Below, piece after piece: positions 1 through 8,663 of a stretch of DNA of 64,000 nt (positions within the stretch are counted from its first letter, which is position 1; each line of letters starts with the position of its first letter). The position numbers and the translations under genes were made by a program. The notes under the pieces were generated by a model. That model was given only the letters and a program-made list of their open reading frames with translations, did not search any database and was not told the origin of the DNA. This stretch comes from Bacteroidota bacterium (lineage in GTDB: Bacteria > Bacteroidota > Bacteroidia > Chitinophagales > Chitinophagaceae): assembly GCA_018267965.1 (NCBI GenBank), contig JAFDXK010000001.1, forward strand, positions 248,001 through 312,000, written 5' to 3'.

Positions 1-17
1 TAATACTATAACGATAT

Positions 18-40
18 ATCCCCGCCCGAAAGGCGGGGAT
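18..40. terminator. GC-rich hairpin downstream of the SRPBCC/VOC operon
   Basis: A perfect 9-bp stem (ATCCCCGCC / GGCGGGGAT) encloses the loop CGAAA. It lies just past the stop of the minus-strand operon that ends at 69. The same ATCCCCGC-type stem recurs at 6076, 6231 and 22535, always at gene ends, so this is a stock terminator of the genome. No long T-run follows on the minus strand. Confidence 0.55.
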
Positions 41-68
41 TGTTGGTTGTTTTGTTTGAGTTGTTTTA

Positions 69-518
69 TTATGCATCCGGTATGTTAGGTTCTACCAGCC
101 TCATCAGTTTGTCGAGTGAATCCTGCCAGCCCAGGTAGCACATATCTGCAGGTATCACTGCCGGTATGTTTTCCTGCGATATTTTTATTTCTGTACAACC
201 CATGGTAGCTCTGAGCGTAACCGTTGTAGTCATTTCGCCCGGCAGGTTGGGGTCATCAAACCTGTCGGTATATTTCAACAACTCGTTGGGTTTCAGTTCT
301 ACATACTTACCGCCAAAAGAATGGCTGTTGCCTGTTGAGAAATTCTGAAACGACATCCTGTAGGTTCCTCCTACCTGCGCATTCATTTCGTGAACGGTGC
401 AAACAAAGCCGTAGGGTGGCAGCCACGATGCCATAGCAGCAGCCTCTGTAAATGCGCGGTATACTTTTTCGGGTGATGTTTTGAAAACCCTGTGCAGATA
501 AACATTGTTGTTTGACAT
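69..518 (-). CDS. SRPBCC (AHSA1-like) domain protein
   Basis: This 149-aa protein consists of one START/Bet v1-like fold of the AHSA1 family. The N-terminus has the family pattern of a beta strand followed by SPEKVYRAFTEAAAMASWLP, and the C-terminus ends in the long helix (GWQDSLDKLMRLVE). Family members bind small hydrophobic ligands or act as Hsp90-cochaperone-like folds, and the exact ligand cannot be read from sequence. It is the last gene of a three-gene minus-strand operon with a VOC protein and a second SRPBCC protein. The GlxA-type regulator at 1529 is divergent and may control the operon. The start is an ATG behind an A/T-rich leader without a Shine-Dalgarno sequence. Confidence 0.85.
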   Translation of the reverse strand: MSNNNVYLHRVFKTSPEKVYRAFTEAAAMASWLPPYGFVCTVHEMNAQVGGTYRMSFQNFSTGNSHSFGGKYVELKPNELLKYTDRFDDPNLPGEMTTTVTLRATMGCTEIKISQENIPAVIPADMCYLGWQDSLDKLMRLVEPNIPDA

Positions 519-540
519 AAAAATTTGTTTTAGTTAGTTA

Positions 541-963
541 TTAATTAGCATATTTGTTTTTATTGAAGCTCAGTATCCAGTGATTGCCGAATTTATCGGT
601 AACACCCCCGAAGATGCCGCCCCAAAAGCTATCTTCGAGGGGTTGTTCTATAGTGCCGCCATCAGATAGTTTTGCAAAATATATTTCTATCTCTGTCTTG
701 CTGCTGCAACGTAACGACAGTGATATCTGATTGCCTATATGCAATCCTTTTTCGCCTACCATATCTGTTGCCATGATGACGAGGTCATCTTTTGTAAGGC
801 TGGCATATAAAATGCAATTCTTCATTTCCTCGGGCATTTTTTCAGACAGCGGGGATCCATCCACCGTCTGAAAGAATAACTCGCCCCCGAAACAATTTTT
901 ATAAAAGGTCATCGCCTCGCGGCAATTACCATTGAAAGTGAGATACGAATCTACCCGGGTCAT
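541..963 (-). CDS. VOC family protein, PhnB-like
   Basis: This 140-aa protein has the layout of the PhnB/3-demethylubiquinone-methyltransferase-like branch of the vicinal oxygen chelate superfamily. It begins with a beta strand, then NGNCREAMTFYKNCFGGEL near residues 10-28, and ends with DKFGNHWILSF near the C-terminus. Members are small glyoxalase-fold dimers, and most PhnB-like proteins in Bacteroidota have no proven substrate. The ATG overlaps the stop of the upstream SRPBCC gene by one base (TAATG), so the two are translationally coupled. VOC and SRPBCC genes often travel together in bacteria. The function is inferred only at family level. Confidence 0.85.
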   Translation of the reverse strand: MTRVDSYLTFNGNCREAMTFYKNCFGGELFFQTVDGSPLSEKMPEEMKNCILYASLTKDDLVIMATDMVGEKGLHIGNQISLSLRCSSKTEIEIYFAKLSDGGTIEQPLEDSFWGGIFGGVTDKFGNHWILSFNKNKYAN

Positions 964-1376
964 TAATTTTCTGTGTAGGCTTTAAAGTTGTCAAGGATAG
1001 CCTGCCATCCTGTTTGTTGTTGTTCGATGGGGTTTTCGTTCTCAGCTTCGAATGTTTCGGTAAGTGTTACAGCATTGCCGTTTTGGGTGAAACGGATATC
1101 TACTTTGCGTCCGTCGCCCATAGTATATGCAATATGTTCGTTAGGTATTACGCTATCATACACACCACCAAAGTCGAAACCGAAGCTGCCATCTTTGGCT
1201 TCCATACGATAGAGAAAATTGCCGCCCGTGCGGATGTCGTTCTCGGCTTTTGTAGTGTGCCAGTCGGGTGACGGGCTGCCCCATTTAACAATGTGATGTG
1301 GTGCATTGAAGCAATCCCAAACTTTTTCAACCGGTGCATTAACCGTTGTTGCTACTGTGATGTTTACTTTTTCCAT
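963..1376 (-). CDS. SRPBCC (AHSA1-like) domain protein
   Basis: This 137-aa protein is the first gene of the minus-strand operon. It has the AHSA1 pattern: an N-terminal strand, then NAPVEKVWDCFNAPHHIVKW (residues about 13-32), the GNFLYRMEAKDGSFGFDFGG segment, and a C-terminal helix (TGWQAILDNFKAY). It resembles the third gene of the operon but is clearly diverged from it, so the two are not a recent duplication. A ligand-binding or stress role is typical of the family, and the substrate is unknown. The start is an ATG 152 bases from the start of the divergent regulator. Confidence 0.85.
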   Translation of the reverse strand: MEKVNITVATTVNAPVEKVWDCFNAPHHIVKWGSPSPDWHTTKAENDIRTGGNFLYRMEAKDGSFGFDFGGVYDSVIPNEHIAYTMGDGRKVDIRFTQNGNAVTLTETFEAENENPIEQQQTGWQAILDNFKAYTEN

Positions 1377-1528
1377 TTTTATAGTTTTTTAAAATTGATT
1401 ACTGATTTGTGTTTCTGATGATACAAAGGTGCGACAGAAAACAGAGATATGTGATGCACAATCATGTCAAAAAAAGGGCTGATTGCGACAGCATTTCCCT
1501 AACTTTATTATGCACTATATCTGTTGTT

Positions 1529-2509
1529 ATGAAAAATGTAAGTATACTGGTCCCCGAATCATCGGTAATGCAGGCTATTGCAGACCCGCAGTACCTCTTC
1601 TCCGCCGTCAACCAGTTTATGGCTGCATCTGGCAGAAAGCCATTATTTAATGTGCAACTGGTAGGTGCCAAAAAAGAAGTAAAGATCAACGGCGGTATGT
1701 TTTCCGTGCATACAGATGCATTGCTGGATGATGTTGAGAAAACAGACCTTGTTTTTATACCTGCGTTGTTTGGCGATATGAAAGCTGCTATAAAAGAAAA
1801 CAGCAACCTGGTGCCATGGATAAACCGGCAATATGAAAATGGTGCAGAGGTGGCATCTCTTTGCGTAGGTGCTTTTTTGCTGGCGTCGACGGGATTGCTT
1901 AACGGTAAAAAATGTTCTACCCACTGGGGGTTTCAAAATGAGTTTCGTGAATTGTTCCCTGATGTAGAAGTAGTGGATGGGAGTATCATTACAGAAGAAC
2001 ACCGCATCTATTCCAGCGGGGGTGCTAACTCTTACTGGAACATGCTGTTGCACCTGGTAGAAAAATATACAGACAGGGATACGGCCATACTGGCATCCAA
2101 GTATTTTGCGATAGACATAGACCGTGAAAGCCAAACTGCCTTTGCCATGTTCAAAGGGCAGAAGAACCATAACGATGAGGCCGTAAAACAGGCACAGGAG
2201 TTTATTGAAAAAAACTACCAGGAAAGAATATCTATAGATGAACTGGCAGACAAAGTAGCGGTAGGAAGAAGGAGTTTTGAACGCAGGTTTAAACAGGCTA
2301 CCAACAACAGTGTGCTGGAATACATACAACGCATAAAGATAGAAGCCGCAAAGCGCAGTTTTGAGTCATCGCGCAATAATATAACAGAGGTGATGTATCA
2401 TGTGGGCTATACAGATACCAAGGCATTTCGTTCTATATTTAAAAAAATAACCGGGCTAACGCCGATAGAGTATCGCAATAAATACAACAAACAACCGATA
2501 TTGGAGTAG
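1529..2509 (+). CDS. GlxA-type transcriptional regulator (DJ-1/PfpI domain + AraC HTH)
   Basis: The protein has about 326 aa. Residues 1-190 form a DJ-1/PfpI class I glutamine amidotransferase-like domain, with the nucleophile-elbow-like segment SLCVGAFLL near residue 112. Residues about 230-320 form an AraC/XylS double helix-turn-helix (ISIDELADKVAVGRRSFERR ... GYTDTKAFRSIFKKITGLTP). I chose the ATG at 1529 because the conserved domain begins there (MKNVSILVPE); the frame is open upstream to a GTG at 1409 but that part is low-complexity. The gene is divergent from the SRPBCC/VOC operon, which is its most likely target. The inducing ligand is unknown. Confidence 0.88.
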   Translation: MKNVSILVPESSVMQAIADPQYLFSAVNQFMAASGRKPLFNVQLVGAKKEVKINGGMFSVHTDALLDDVEKTDLVFIPALFGDMKAAIKENSNLVPWINRQYENGAEVASLCVGAFLLASTGLLNGKKCSTHWGFQNEFRELFPDVEVVDGSIITEEHRIYSSGGANSYWNMLLHLVEKYTDRDTAILASKYFAIDIDRESQTAFAMFKGQKNHNDEAVKQAQEFIEKNYQERISIDELADKVAVGRRSFERRFKQATNNSVLEYIQRIKIEAAKRSFESSRNNITEVMYHVGYTDTKAFRSIFKKITGLTPIEYRNKYNKQPILE

Positions 2510-2557
2510 GACGAGAATTTGATGTTATTGTTGTAGCTTAGAAGTAATAAGCAATGT

Positions 2558-3649
2558 ATGGCTGCTTGTATAAGATGCAGTTTCTTGGTGTTAGTGTGCA
2601 TTTGCACATCCTCATACGCACAAATGAGAGTGATTACTCCATACTCGGAATATTCGGGAGATACTTTAAAAGGTAACATCAAAAAAATTACTGAACATAG
2701 CCTGCATGTAAGGTTAAAACTGAAAAGTATATTTTATCCCAATAAGATTAAAAATTCAACCGAAACCCTTTTATACAACGAAGATGCGGATACATTGATG
2801 GGCAAATGGCTCGTACAATATGATAGCAATAACAGGATATCTGAACAACGGTTGTATTGTCAACATGATACATTATGTAACAGCGATGCATATCAATATG
2901 ATGCAGCCGGCAGGGTAATTGAATGGAGCTCCTATCAATACGTTAATGAAATGCACGGAGGTTACCTCTATATGATGTTAACCGGTATTATCACAAACCC
3001 ACTAACAGGTATGTTTCATGTGTATTCAAAGGCAAAATATGAATATGATAATGAGGATAGAGTTATAACAGAAAGAAATGAAAGTTATAATGACATGGAC
3101 GAATACGGAGATACACTCATAAGTATTACTACAAATAAATATGCCAAAGGCATTAATAAAACAGAAATAAGAACTGTAACCATTCATATAAGAGGGTATG
3201 CTGATACTACGGTAGCAATAACCAGGTATCAATATGATAAGAAGAGCAATGTAACAGAGGAATGTACATATAAAGGGACCCTATATCATCAGGACGACTC
3301 TACCAAGACGATTTATAAATATGATAGCCATAATAACCTGGTAGAAAGAAAATCCTATTTTGAAACAGTTAACTATTGTGCACATGGAGGCAGGCAGATA
3401 GGTGCGATGGATATATATGCTTATGACAGCCTGAACAACATGATATCTGATGATTATTGTTCATTATGCAGGTTGGATAATGGTAAAGAAGTAAACGAGT
3501 GTGAATATCACAAGCAAATAAAAGTGCGTAAGGCGGAGCACAAACTAATAGATGAAAAGCCTCTTTATGAATATGATAAACAGGGCAACATTATCAAAAT
3601 AACACACATCGGCTATGTTATGGTTAAGCGAGAAATTGAGTATGAATAA
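2558..3649 (+). CDS. Secreted YD-repeat-like protein of unknown function
   Basis: This 363-aa protein has a short N-terminal signal peptide (hydrophobic SFLVLVCICTSSYA, cleavage after A-Q-M region). Its body is a string of repeats containing YxYDxxxR/NV, such as YQYDAAGRVIEW, YEYDNEDRVITE and YKYDSHNNLVER, resembling the RHS/YD strand unit. It lacks the RHS core and toxin tip, so it is not an Rhs polymorphic toxin. Three lipoproteins at 57.5-59.9 kb share the same YD style. The role is unknown; the periplasm or cell surface is likely. Confidence 0.65.
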   Translation: MAACIRCSFLVLVCICTSSYAQMRVITPYSEYSGDTLKGNIKKITEHSLHVRLKLKSIFYPNKIKNSTETLLYNEDADTLMGKWLVQYDSNNRISEQRLYCQHDTLCNSDAYQYDAAGRVIEWSSYQYVNEMHGGYLYMMLTGIITNPLTGMFHVYSKAKYEYDNEDRVITERNESYNDMDEYGDTLISITTNKYAKGINKTEIRTVTIHIRGYADTTVAITRYQYDKKSNVTEECTYKGTLYHQDDSTKTIYKYDSHNNLVERKSYFETVNYCAHGGRQIGAMDIYAYDSLNNMISDDYCSLCRLDNGKEVNECEYHKQIKVRKAEHKLIDEKPLYEYDKQGNIIKITHIGYVMVKREIEYE

Positions 3650-3684
3650 TAAGCATAGCAAGCAATTGATAAGGAATAACCACT

Positions 3685-4530
3685 ATGATGAACGAAACTG
3701 TAACTGTTGAAGACGCAATTTGGAAAGGGCATAAAACGATAACCGTGCCCTCTATAATTACGATGCTCAGCGGGCCAGTCACACTGATTGCTTTAAGTAA
3801 AAAACTGGAATATCCGGGTTGGATATTCTTTGTGGTAGTTCTTATTTTCATTGCTTTGGCGTGGTTGATATGGAGTGTGCAGGTGACTAAATGGAAAGTA
3901 TGGGCGTTTGAAAATGTTACAAATGTGCATGAGTTGGAGAAGCAAGCTATAAAATCAAAGTTGATATGGCCTGCCGGCAGCATCTTTAATAAGACAGAGG
4001 TATGGAGTGCACATAACAAAGCTAAATGGGAAGCTTTGCAAGCAAGGTTTTCGATAGTGGATGAATTTATACCGGAAGAAGACCCGACAGTACCTTATGA
4101 AACGATAGTACCCTTTTCTAATGCAGTGAAATACCTTGGCGTGCTGGGAGGTTTGATTTCAATTGGTGTTAGTGTTTATATTTTTATGACCAGAGATACA
4201 TGGACTAGCTTATTTGTGGGTGCTGCGGGTGTGTATTTTATTGTAAAGAATATGAGAGAAGTGAAAAAGTGGCTACCCCCTATTATTCTTAATGAGGAAG
4301 GAATGCAGGCTGCTGAGATTCCTTTTTATAAATGGGAAGATATACATGGCGAATATATAGAAGGCGATGTTTATGACGCTACTGCGGAATGCTACCTGGT
4401 ATTCAAGCATCCCGGCGGCATAGAACGGATTCGGCTAGACTATTATGATCTCTCGTCTCTTCAAATTAGAAAGTTACTGAAAGTATATCGCAGCAGGTAT
4501 TTGCGGAAGAAGGGTAGTGTCAATGCTTAA
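3685..4530 (+). CDS. Hypothetical membrane protein
   Basis: This 281-aa protein is not recognised. It has two hydrophobic regions. The first is residues about 20-70, with two adjacent segments (SIITMLSGPVTLIAL and WIFFVVVLIFIALAWLIWSV). The second is around residues 150-190 (YLGVLGGLISIGVSVYIF and LFVGAAGVYFIV). A soluble C-terminal domain of about 90 residues follows, rich in charged and aromatic residues (FYKWEDIHGEYIEGDVYDA). That pattern suggests a PH-like or small beta domain on the cytoplasmic face, but this is inference. Two adjacent ATG codons make the start ambiguous by one codon. Confidence 0.6.
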   Translation: MMNETVTVEDAIWKGHKTITVPSIITMLSGPVTLIALSKKLEYPGWIFFVVVLIFIALAWLIWSVQVTKWKVWAFENVTNVHELEKQAIKSKLIWPAGSIFNKTEVWSAHNKAKWEALQARFSIVDEFIPEEDPTVPYETIVPFSNAVKYLGVLGGLISIGVSVYIFMTRDTWTSLFVGAAGVYFIVKNMREVKKWLPPIILNEEGMQAAEIPFYKWEDIHGEYIEGDVYDATAECYLVFKHPGGIERIRLDYYDLSSLQIRKLLKVYRSRYLRKKGSVNA

Positions 4531-4610
4531 GAGTTTCACAAAACATATTGCCTACGCATTATTCTCACCCAAAACCAGTAATTTTCGCAGGCTAAATAAA
4601 CAGTCAATAG

Positions 4611-6068
4611 ATGAATGAACAAGTACGCGGGCTGGCGCCCGCAGCATTATGGAATCATTTTGCCGACCTCAACGCCATACCAAGGCCATCAAAAAAAGAA
4701 CAACGCGTTATAGCATTTGTAAAAGCATTTGGCGAAAGCCTGGGCCTGCCTACTAAGGTAGATGACGCAGGTAACGTAATCATAAAGAAACCCGCCACAC
4801 CGGGTATGGAAAACCGCCAGACGATTGTGCTGCAGAGCCACCTGGATATGGTATGCCAGAAGAACAGCGATACCGATTTCAATTTTGATGAGCAGGGTAT
4901 AGATATGTATGTAGACGGCGATTGGGTAAAGGCACGTGGCACTACACTGGGTGCAGATAATGGTATAGGCGTTGCCAGCATCATGTCGCTGCTGTCGTCA
5001 ACAGATATAGCACACCCCGCACTGGAGGCATTGTTTACCATAGATGAAGAAACGGGTATGACGGGTGCACTGTCACTCAAAGGCGGACTGCTGGACGGGC
5101 ATATACTGCTGAACCTGGATACAGAAGCCGATAACGAACTGACCATAGGCTGCGCAGGTGGTATAGATGTAACCGCTACAGGCAGCTATGCAACAACAGC
5201 AGCAGGCGGCACTGCATATAAGATAATGGTGAAGGGCCTCACAGGCGGACACTCAGGTGCAGACATACACCTGGGTCGCGGCAATGCTAATAAACTGATG
5301 AACCGCATACTGCTATCACTCACAACAGACTACAACATAAGCATAGCAGAGATAAACGGCGGTAGCCTGCGCAACGCCATTCCGCGCGAATCGTTTGCCA
5401 TCATCACTACTACAGAACAACACAGTGCAGCAGTGCAGCAATCTGTAAACACACTGGCAACTATACTGAAGAAAGAATACGCTACCACCGACCCCGAACT
5501 GGCGGTGACCATAGAAGCTACTACCACACCTGCACTGGTGATGGATGCAGCCTTTCAGAAAAGCCTGCTCTATGCCCTATATGCCTGCCCCAATGGTATA
5601 TACCGCATGAGCCCCGAGATAGCCGGACTGGTGCAAAGCTCTAACAACCTGGCACGTGTACTGGTGAAAGGCGGCAGCTACAGCCTGCAATGCCTCACCC
5701 GCAGCTCTGTAGAAACAGAGAAGGAAGACCTGAAGATGGCCATCACCAGCGCCTTTGCACTGATGGGTGCCGATGTGGCCTATGCAGGTGGCTACCCCGG
5801 CTGGCAGCCCAACCCCCATGCACCCATCATACAAATAATGAGCGGGCTGTATGAAGAGATGTTTAAAGAGAAGGCACATATAAATGCCGTACATGCCGGA
5901 CTGGAATGCGGTATACTGGGCACCAACTACCCCGATATGCAGATGATATCTTTCGGGCCGAATATATTTGGTGCACACTCGCCCGATGAAAGAGTGCAGA
6001 TAAGCTCTGTACAAAAATTCTGGGGTTACCTCCTCGAAACACTAAAACGCATACCAACTAAGAACTAA
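4611..6068 (+). CDS. pepD: Aminoacyl-histidine dipeptidase (M20C), PepD
   Basis: This 485-aa protein has the full length of cytosolic non-specific dipeptidase. It hydrolyses Xaa-His and other dipeptides in the cytoplasm using two metal ions. The M20 motifs are all visible: LQSHLDMVCQK (metal His, near residue 80), GADNGIG near 115, the catalytic pair DEETGMTGA near 146, and GGHSGADIH near 213 in the dimerisation domain. A C-terminal region with ECGILG and the SFGPNIFGAHSPDE metal His motif completes the active site. It is preceded by an A/T-rich leader and followed by a terminator hairpin at 6076, so it is probably monocistronic. Confidence 0.95.
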   Translation: MNEQVRGLAPAALWNHFADLNAIPRPSKKEQRVIAFVKAFGESLGLPTKVDDAGNVIIKKPATPGMENRQTIVLQSHLDMVCQKNSDTDFNFDEQGIDMYVDGDWVKARGTTLGADNGIGVASIMSLLSSTDIAHPALEALFTIDEETGMTGALSLKGGLLDGHILLNLDTEADNELTIGCAGGIDVTATGSYATTAAGGTAYKIMVKGLTGGHSGADIHLGRGNANKLMNRILLSLTTDYNISIAEINGGSLRNAIPRESFAIITTTEQHSAAVQQSVNTLATILKKEYATTDPELAVTIEATTTPALVMDAAFQKSLLYALYACPNGIYRMSPEIAGLVQSSNNLARVLVKGGSYSLQCLTRSSVETEKEDLKMAITSAFALMGADVAYAGGYPGWQPNPHAPIIQIMSGLYEEMFKEKAHINAVHAGLECGILGTNYPDMQMISFGPNIFGAHSPDERVQISSVQKFWGYLLETLKRIPTKN

Positions 6069-6075
6069 ATAAATG

Positions 6076-6095
6076 ATCCCCGCGAAAGCGGGGAT
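6076..6095 (+). terminator. Intrinsic terminator-like hairpin after pepD
   Basis: The stem ATCCCCGC / GCGGGGAT with a GAAA tetraloop begins 8 bases after the pepD stop codon and is followed by TTATGTTTGA. Confidence 0.7.
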
Positions 6096-6170
6096 TTATG
6101 TTTGACTTAAATATGTAAAAAATAAGGCGTCAAATACTATTCCAATAAATATCGATGCACGAGACGTATA

Positions 6171-6209
6171 TTTGCAGCTTCATGTCGTTGTATACAGCAT
6201 CTATTAATT
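6171..6209 (+). repeat. 39-bp direct repeat, upstream copy (duplicated start of the MBL-fold gene)
   Basis: These 39 bases are identical to 7774-7812, which span the leader and first nine codons of the MBL-fold gene. Here the reading frame gives MSLYTASIN and then TGA, so this copy is dead. It overlaps a perfect Bacteroidota -7 element, TATATTTG at 6167-6174, which the downstream copy lacks. The 1.6 kb between the copies contains only the T9SS gene and its terminator. Confidence 0.9.
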
Positions 6210-6230
6210 GACTGATAGGCTCAAAATAAT

Positions 6231-6255
6231 AATCCCCGCTTTTAAGGCGGGGATT
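6231..6255 (-). terminator. Terminator hairpin after the T9SS protein gene
   Basis: The stem AATCCCCGC / GCGGGGATT lies 20 bases past the stop codon of the minus-strand gene ending at 6275. On that strand it is followed by ATTATTTTGAG. Confidence 0.65.
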
Positions 6256-6274
6256 TGTGATAATACTAAAGAGT

Positions 6275-7576
6275 TTATTCTATGGTTACTTGTTTGGTAA
6301 GTACCGCCTCATCCAATTGTAGTTTTACCATGCATATGCCTTTGGGGGCATTAAGAGTTATTTGCGATTTTTGATTTCTAATTGATGATTGATAAACTTC
6401 TCGTCCTGTAAGGTCGTATATAGTAATGCGGGCATCTTTGAAATTGACACTCTCTATCTGTATGGTAAACGAGCCGTTATTAGGATTGGGGTAAATATTT
6501 ACCGTTAAGTTATTCTCTTTTTTTACCTGAGGAACATTAGTATAATAGCAGAATGAATCTATAGGCGTAAAATCTACTTTGCCCAATGAGCTGTTGTTAT
6601 AGCCATCATATATTTTAGCCCGTATTTGCGCAGTGTCCATAGTACACCAGCAATTGTGCCAAGGGGTACAGTCTTGATTAGACCTTTGAACAATATTCCA
6701 GTTATTGCCACATATATAGTTGGCAAACATTGAGTCCATGCCATGGCCGATACAACTTGTGATAATTACACCTGTATCGTTATCCTTTATTTCGCTACCC
6801 CAAATACCTCTGTGATATAATGGCATATCTGCTATCAAGCCAATATTGTTGTGATTAATCCAACAATGTTCGATGGAGGTGTTTCCGGCATTTATTGCGC
6901 ACTGGCTGTGGTGTTTAAATGTACAACCAATTATTACCTCACAAGTCTTGATGTTAACTCCGACTGTATTGCTGTCAAAAAGACATTCGCCTAAATATTG
7001 CAATTTAATGTCAGATAGTGCTGTGTCGGAAAATTTGAATGTAGAGCCTAAATGGTCTGCTGTACCCAACCCATGAATGGAGAGCGCAGATATGTCTGTG
7101 CCTGCAATATGGTTGTATATAAAAGAACAACCATCGAATTGATAATAAGACTTTGGTGTGCATTGCTGCAGGGCTATGGCTTTTTCAGCATTAGATACAT
7201 AGCAGTACTTAACATAGGCTTGGATGTGAGCGGGAGCAGTCGTTGTAACTGTGTCAATAAAATATATGCCTTTCCAAAACCGGGTGTTGTTTGTACTGGT
7301 ATTTCCCTTGATGTATACTGCATTAATATATCCACCTATCACAGTTAGCTTACCCCTTACTTCAATTTTTACCAGGCTATCTACCAACACTTGCACACCG
7401 CTGTCAATATTCAGCTGTGCACCATCGGCAACTAACAGGTCGGCAGTAACAATGTACGGGCTGTTTGCATTTGTCCATGTTGTATTGGTACTAATGGTAC
7501 CCGATACATAGGTAGTAGCTTTTGCAGTAAAATGCATTGTACATAACAATGCCAAAAGGATTATTAGGTTTTTCAT
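6275..7576 (-). CDS. Secreted protein with T9SS type A (Por) sorting domain
   Basis: This 433-aa protein has an N-terminal signal peptide (LIILLALLCTMHFTAKA). The central region, about residues 30-340, has short repeating beta segments like a right-handed parallel beta-helix (VGVNIKTCEVIIGCTFKHHS and similar). The C-terminal 75 residues are a type A sorting domain, with NIYPNPNNGSFTI, YDLTGREVY and a terminal lysine-rich KQVTIE. Such proteins cross the OM through the type IX system and are anchored or released. The substrate is unknown. It is transcribed against its neighbours and lies inside a 39-bp direct-repeat pair, which suggests that it arrived as an insertion. Confidence 0.82.
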   Translation of the reverse strand: MKNLIILLALLCTMHFTAKATTYVSGTISTNTTWTNANSPYIVTADLLVADGAQLNIDSGVQVLVDSLVKIEVRGKLTVIGGYINAVYIKGNTSTNNTRFWKGIYFIDTVTTTAPAHIQAYVKYCYVSNAEKAIALQQCTPKSYYQFDGCSFIYNHIAGTDISALSIHGLGTADHLGSTFKFSDTALSDIKLQYLGECLFDSNTVGVNIKTCEVIIGCTFKHHSQCAINAGNTSIEHCWINHNNIGLIADMPLYHRGIWGSEIKDNDTGVIITSCIGHGMDSMFANYICGNNWNIVQRSNQDCTPWHNCWCTMDTAQIRAKIYDGYNNSSLGKVDFTPIDSFCYYTNVPQVKKENNLTVNIYPNPNNGSFTIQIESVNFKDARITIYDLTGREVYQSSIRNQKSQITLNAPKGICMVKLQLDEAVLTKQVTIE

Positions 7577-7773
7577 AGGGTGTTCGTTAGCAGGTGAACA
7601 AAAGTATTTATGCTTGACTAAAGTTAATAAAAAAAACCGTTAATGTATTGTAGAAATCAATCCCATAAAAAAATGACAATTACCCGATTCTCCGTTAAAC
7701 TGAAGCGGGGGTATTGTTTGAAATACCCTGATTAATCACTACGCTGTGAAATATGTCCCTTTAATATTGTTTC

Positions 7774-7812
7774 TTTGCAGCTTCATGTCGTTGTATACAG
7801 CATCTATTAATT
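7774..7812 (+). repeat. 39-bp direct repeat, downstream copy (functional start of the MBL-fold gene)
   Basis: This copy is identical to 6171-6209 and continues into the intact MBL-fold reading frame. The bases on either side differ from those of the upstream copy, so the duplication is exactly 39 bp. Confidence 0.9.
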
Positions 7813-8594
7813 CGGGGAGTAATGGTAATTGTTACTATGTGGGTAACGGTAAAGATGCCGTGCTGGTAGATGTAGGTATATCCTGCCGCGAGGTAGAGAT
7901 ACGTATGAAAAAGATGGGGCTGGCCATCAACAGGGTACGCGCCATATTCATTACACACGAACATACCGACCATATCAAAGGGGCTCAACTTTTGTCATCG
8001 CGATATGAAATACCTGTTTACATCAATCACAAAACGCATTACAGCAGCCACCTGAAATTTAAACCCCACCTATATCATCGTATAGAGCACGGGCAGGTAA
8101 TAGATGTGAATAGTATACAGGTAACAGGCTTTACTAAAATACATGATGCGGTAGACCCGTTTAGTTTTGTAGTGCATCATGAAGGCATAACGGTGGGCGT
8201 ATTTACAGATATTGGTGCTGTGTGCGATAACCTGAAACATTACATGGGACAGTGCCATGCTGCCTACCTGGAAGCTAACTATGATAATGCCATGCTGGAG
8301 AATGGCAAATATCCCATTCATCTGAAGAACCGCATACGCGGTGGTTATGGCCACTTAAGCAACCTGCAGGCGCTGGAGTTTTTTCTGATGCACAGGTCTG
8401 CACACATGACGCATTTGTTCCTCTCGCATTTATCAAGAGATAATAACGACCCCGAGCTGGCACTGCAATTATTCAAAGCCCGAGCAGAAGATGTGCAGGT
8501 ATTTGTAGCATCGCGCTACGAGCACAGCGAAGTATTTCATATCGCAAACAGCAAGGCCGCAAAAGAAACCGTGCAACAGGCGGTGTTGTTTTAG
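7785..8594 (+). CDS. MBL-fold metallohydrolase
   Basis: This protein of about 269 aa has the metallo-beta-lactamase fold. It begins MSLYTASINSGSNGNCYYVG, the usual start of this Bacteroidota family. The frame is open to a GTG at 7746, but the conserved block begins at 7785. The metal motif THEHTDH is near residue 58, and further ligands are expected in FTDIG (D) and LFLSHLSRDNND (H). The family is related to the YycJ/WalJ-type MBL hydrolases, possibly exonucleases, but the substrate is not established. A terminator hairpin follows at 8611. Its 5' end is duplicated 1.6 kb upstream, with a good -7 element now attached only to the dead copy. Confidence 0.85.
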   Translation: MSLYTASINSGSNGNCYYVGNGKDAVLVDVGISCREVEIRMKKMGLAINRVRAIFITHEHTDHIKGAQLLSSRYEIPVYINHKTHYSSHLKFKPHLYHRIEHGQVIDVNSIQVTGFTKIHDAVDPFSFVVHHEGITVGVFTDIGAVCDNLKHYMGQCHAAYLEANYDNAMLENGKYPIHLKNRIRGGYGHLSNLQALEFFLMHRSAHMTHLFLSHLSRDNNDPELALQLFKARAEDVQVFVASRYEHSEVFHIANSKAAKETVQQAVLF

Positions 8595-8610
8595 GGGGTA
8601 GAGATAAAAA

Positions 8611-8647
8611 AACACCAATCCATATTTTTCAGGTAGGGACTGGTGTT
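8611..8647 (+). terminator. Terminator hairpin between convergent genes
   Basis: An 11-bp stem with one mismatch (AACACCAATCC / GGACTGGTGTT) is preceded by an A-run and followed by TTGTTTTG. It could serve both the MBL-fold gene and the convergent gene ending at 8664. Confidence 0.65.
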
Positions 8648-8663
8648 TTGTTTTGATGCAATT

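Noticed and set aside
1409-1528. N-terminal extension of the GlxA-type regulator from a GTG at 1409
   Set aside because: The extension has no domain character and crosses the likely promoter; the conserved DJ-1-like fold begins at 1529.
2558-3649. Rhs/YD polymorphic toxin
   Set aside because: There is no RHS core, no toxin tip and no immunity gene; only YD-like strand units occur.
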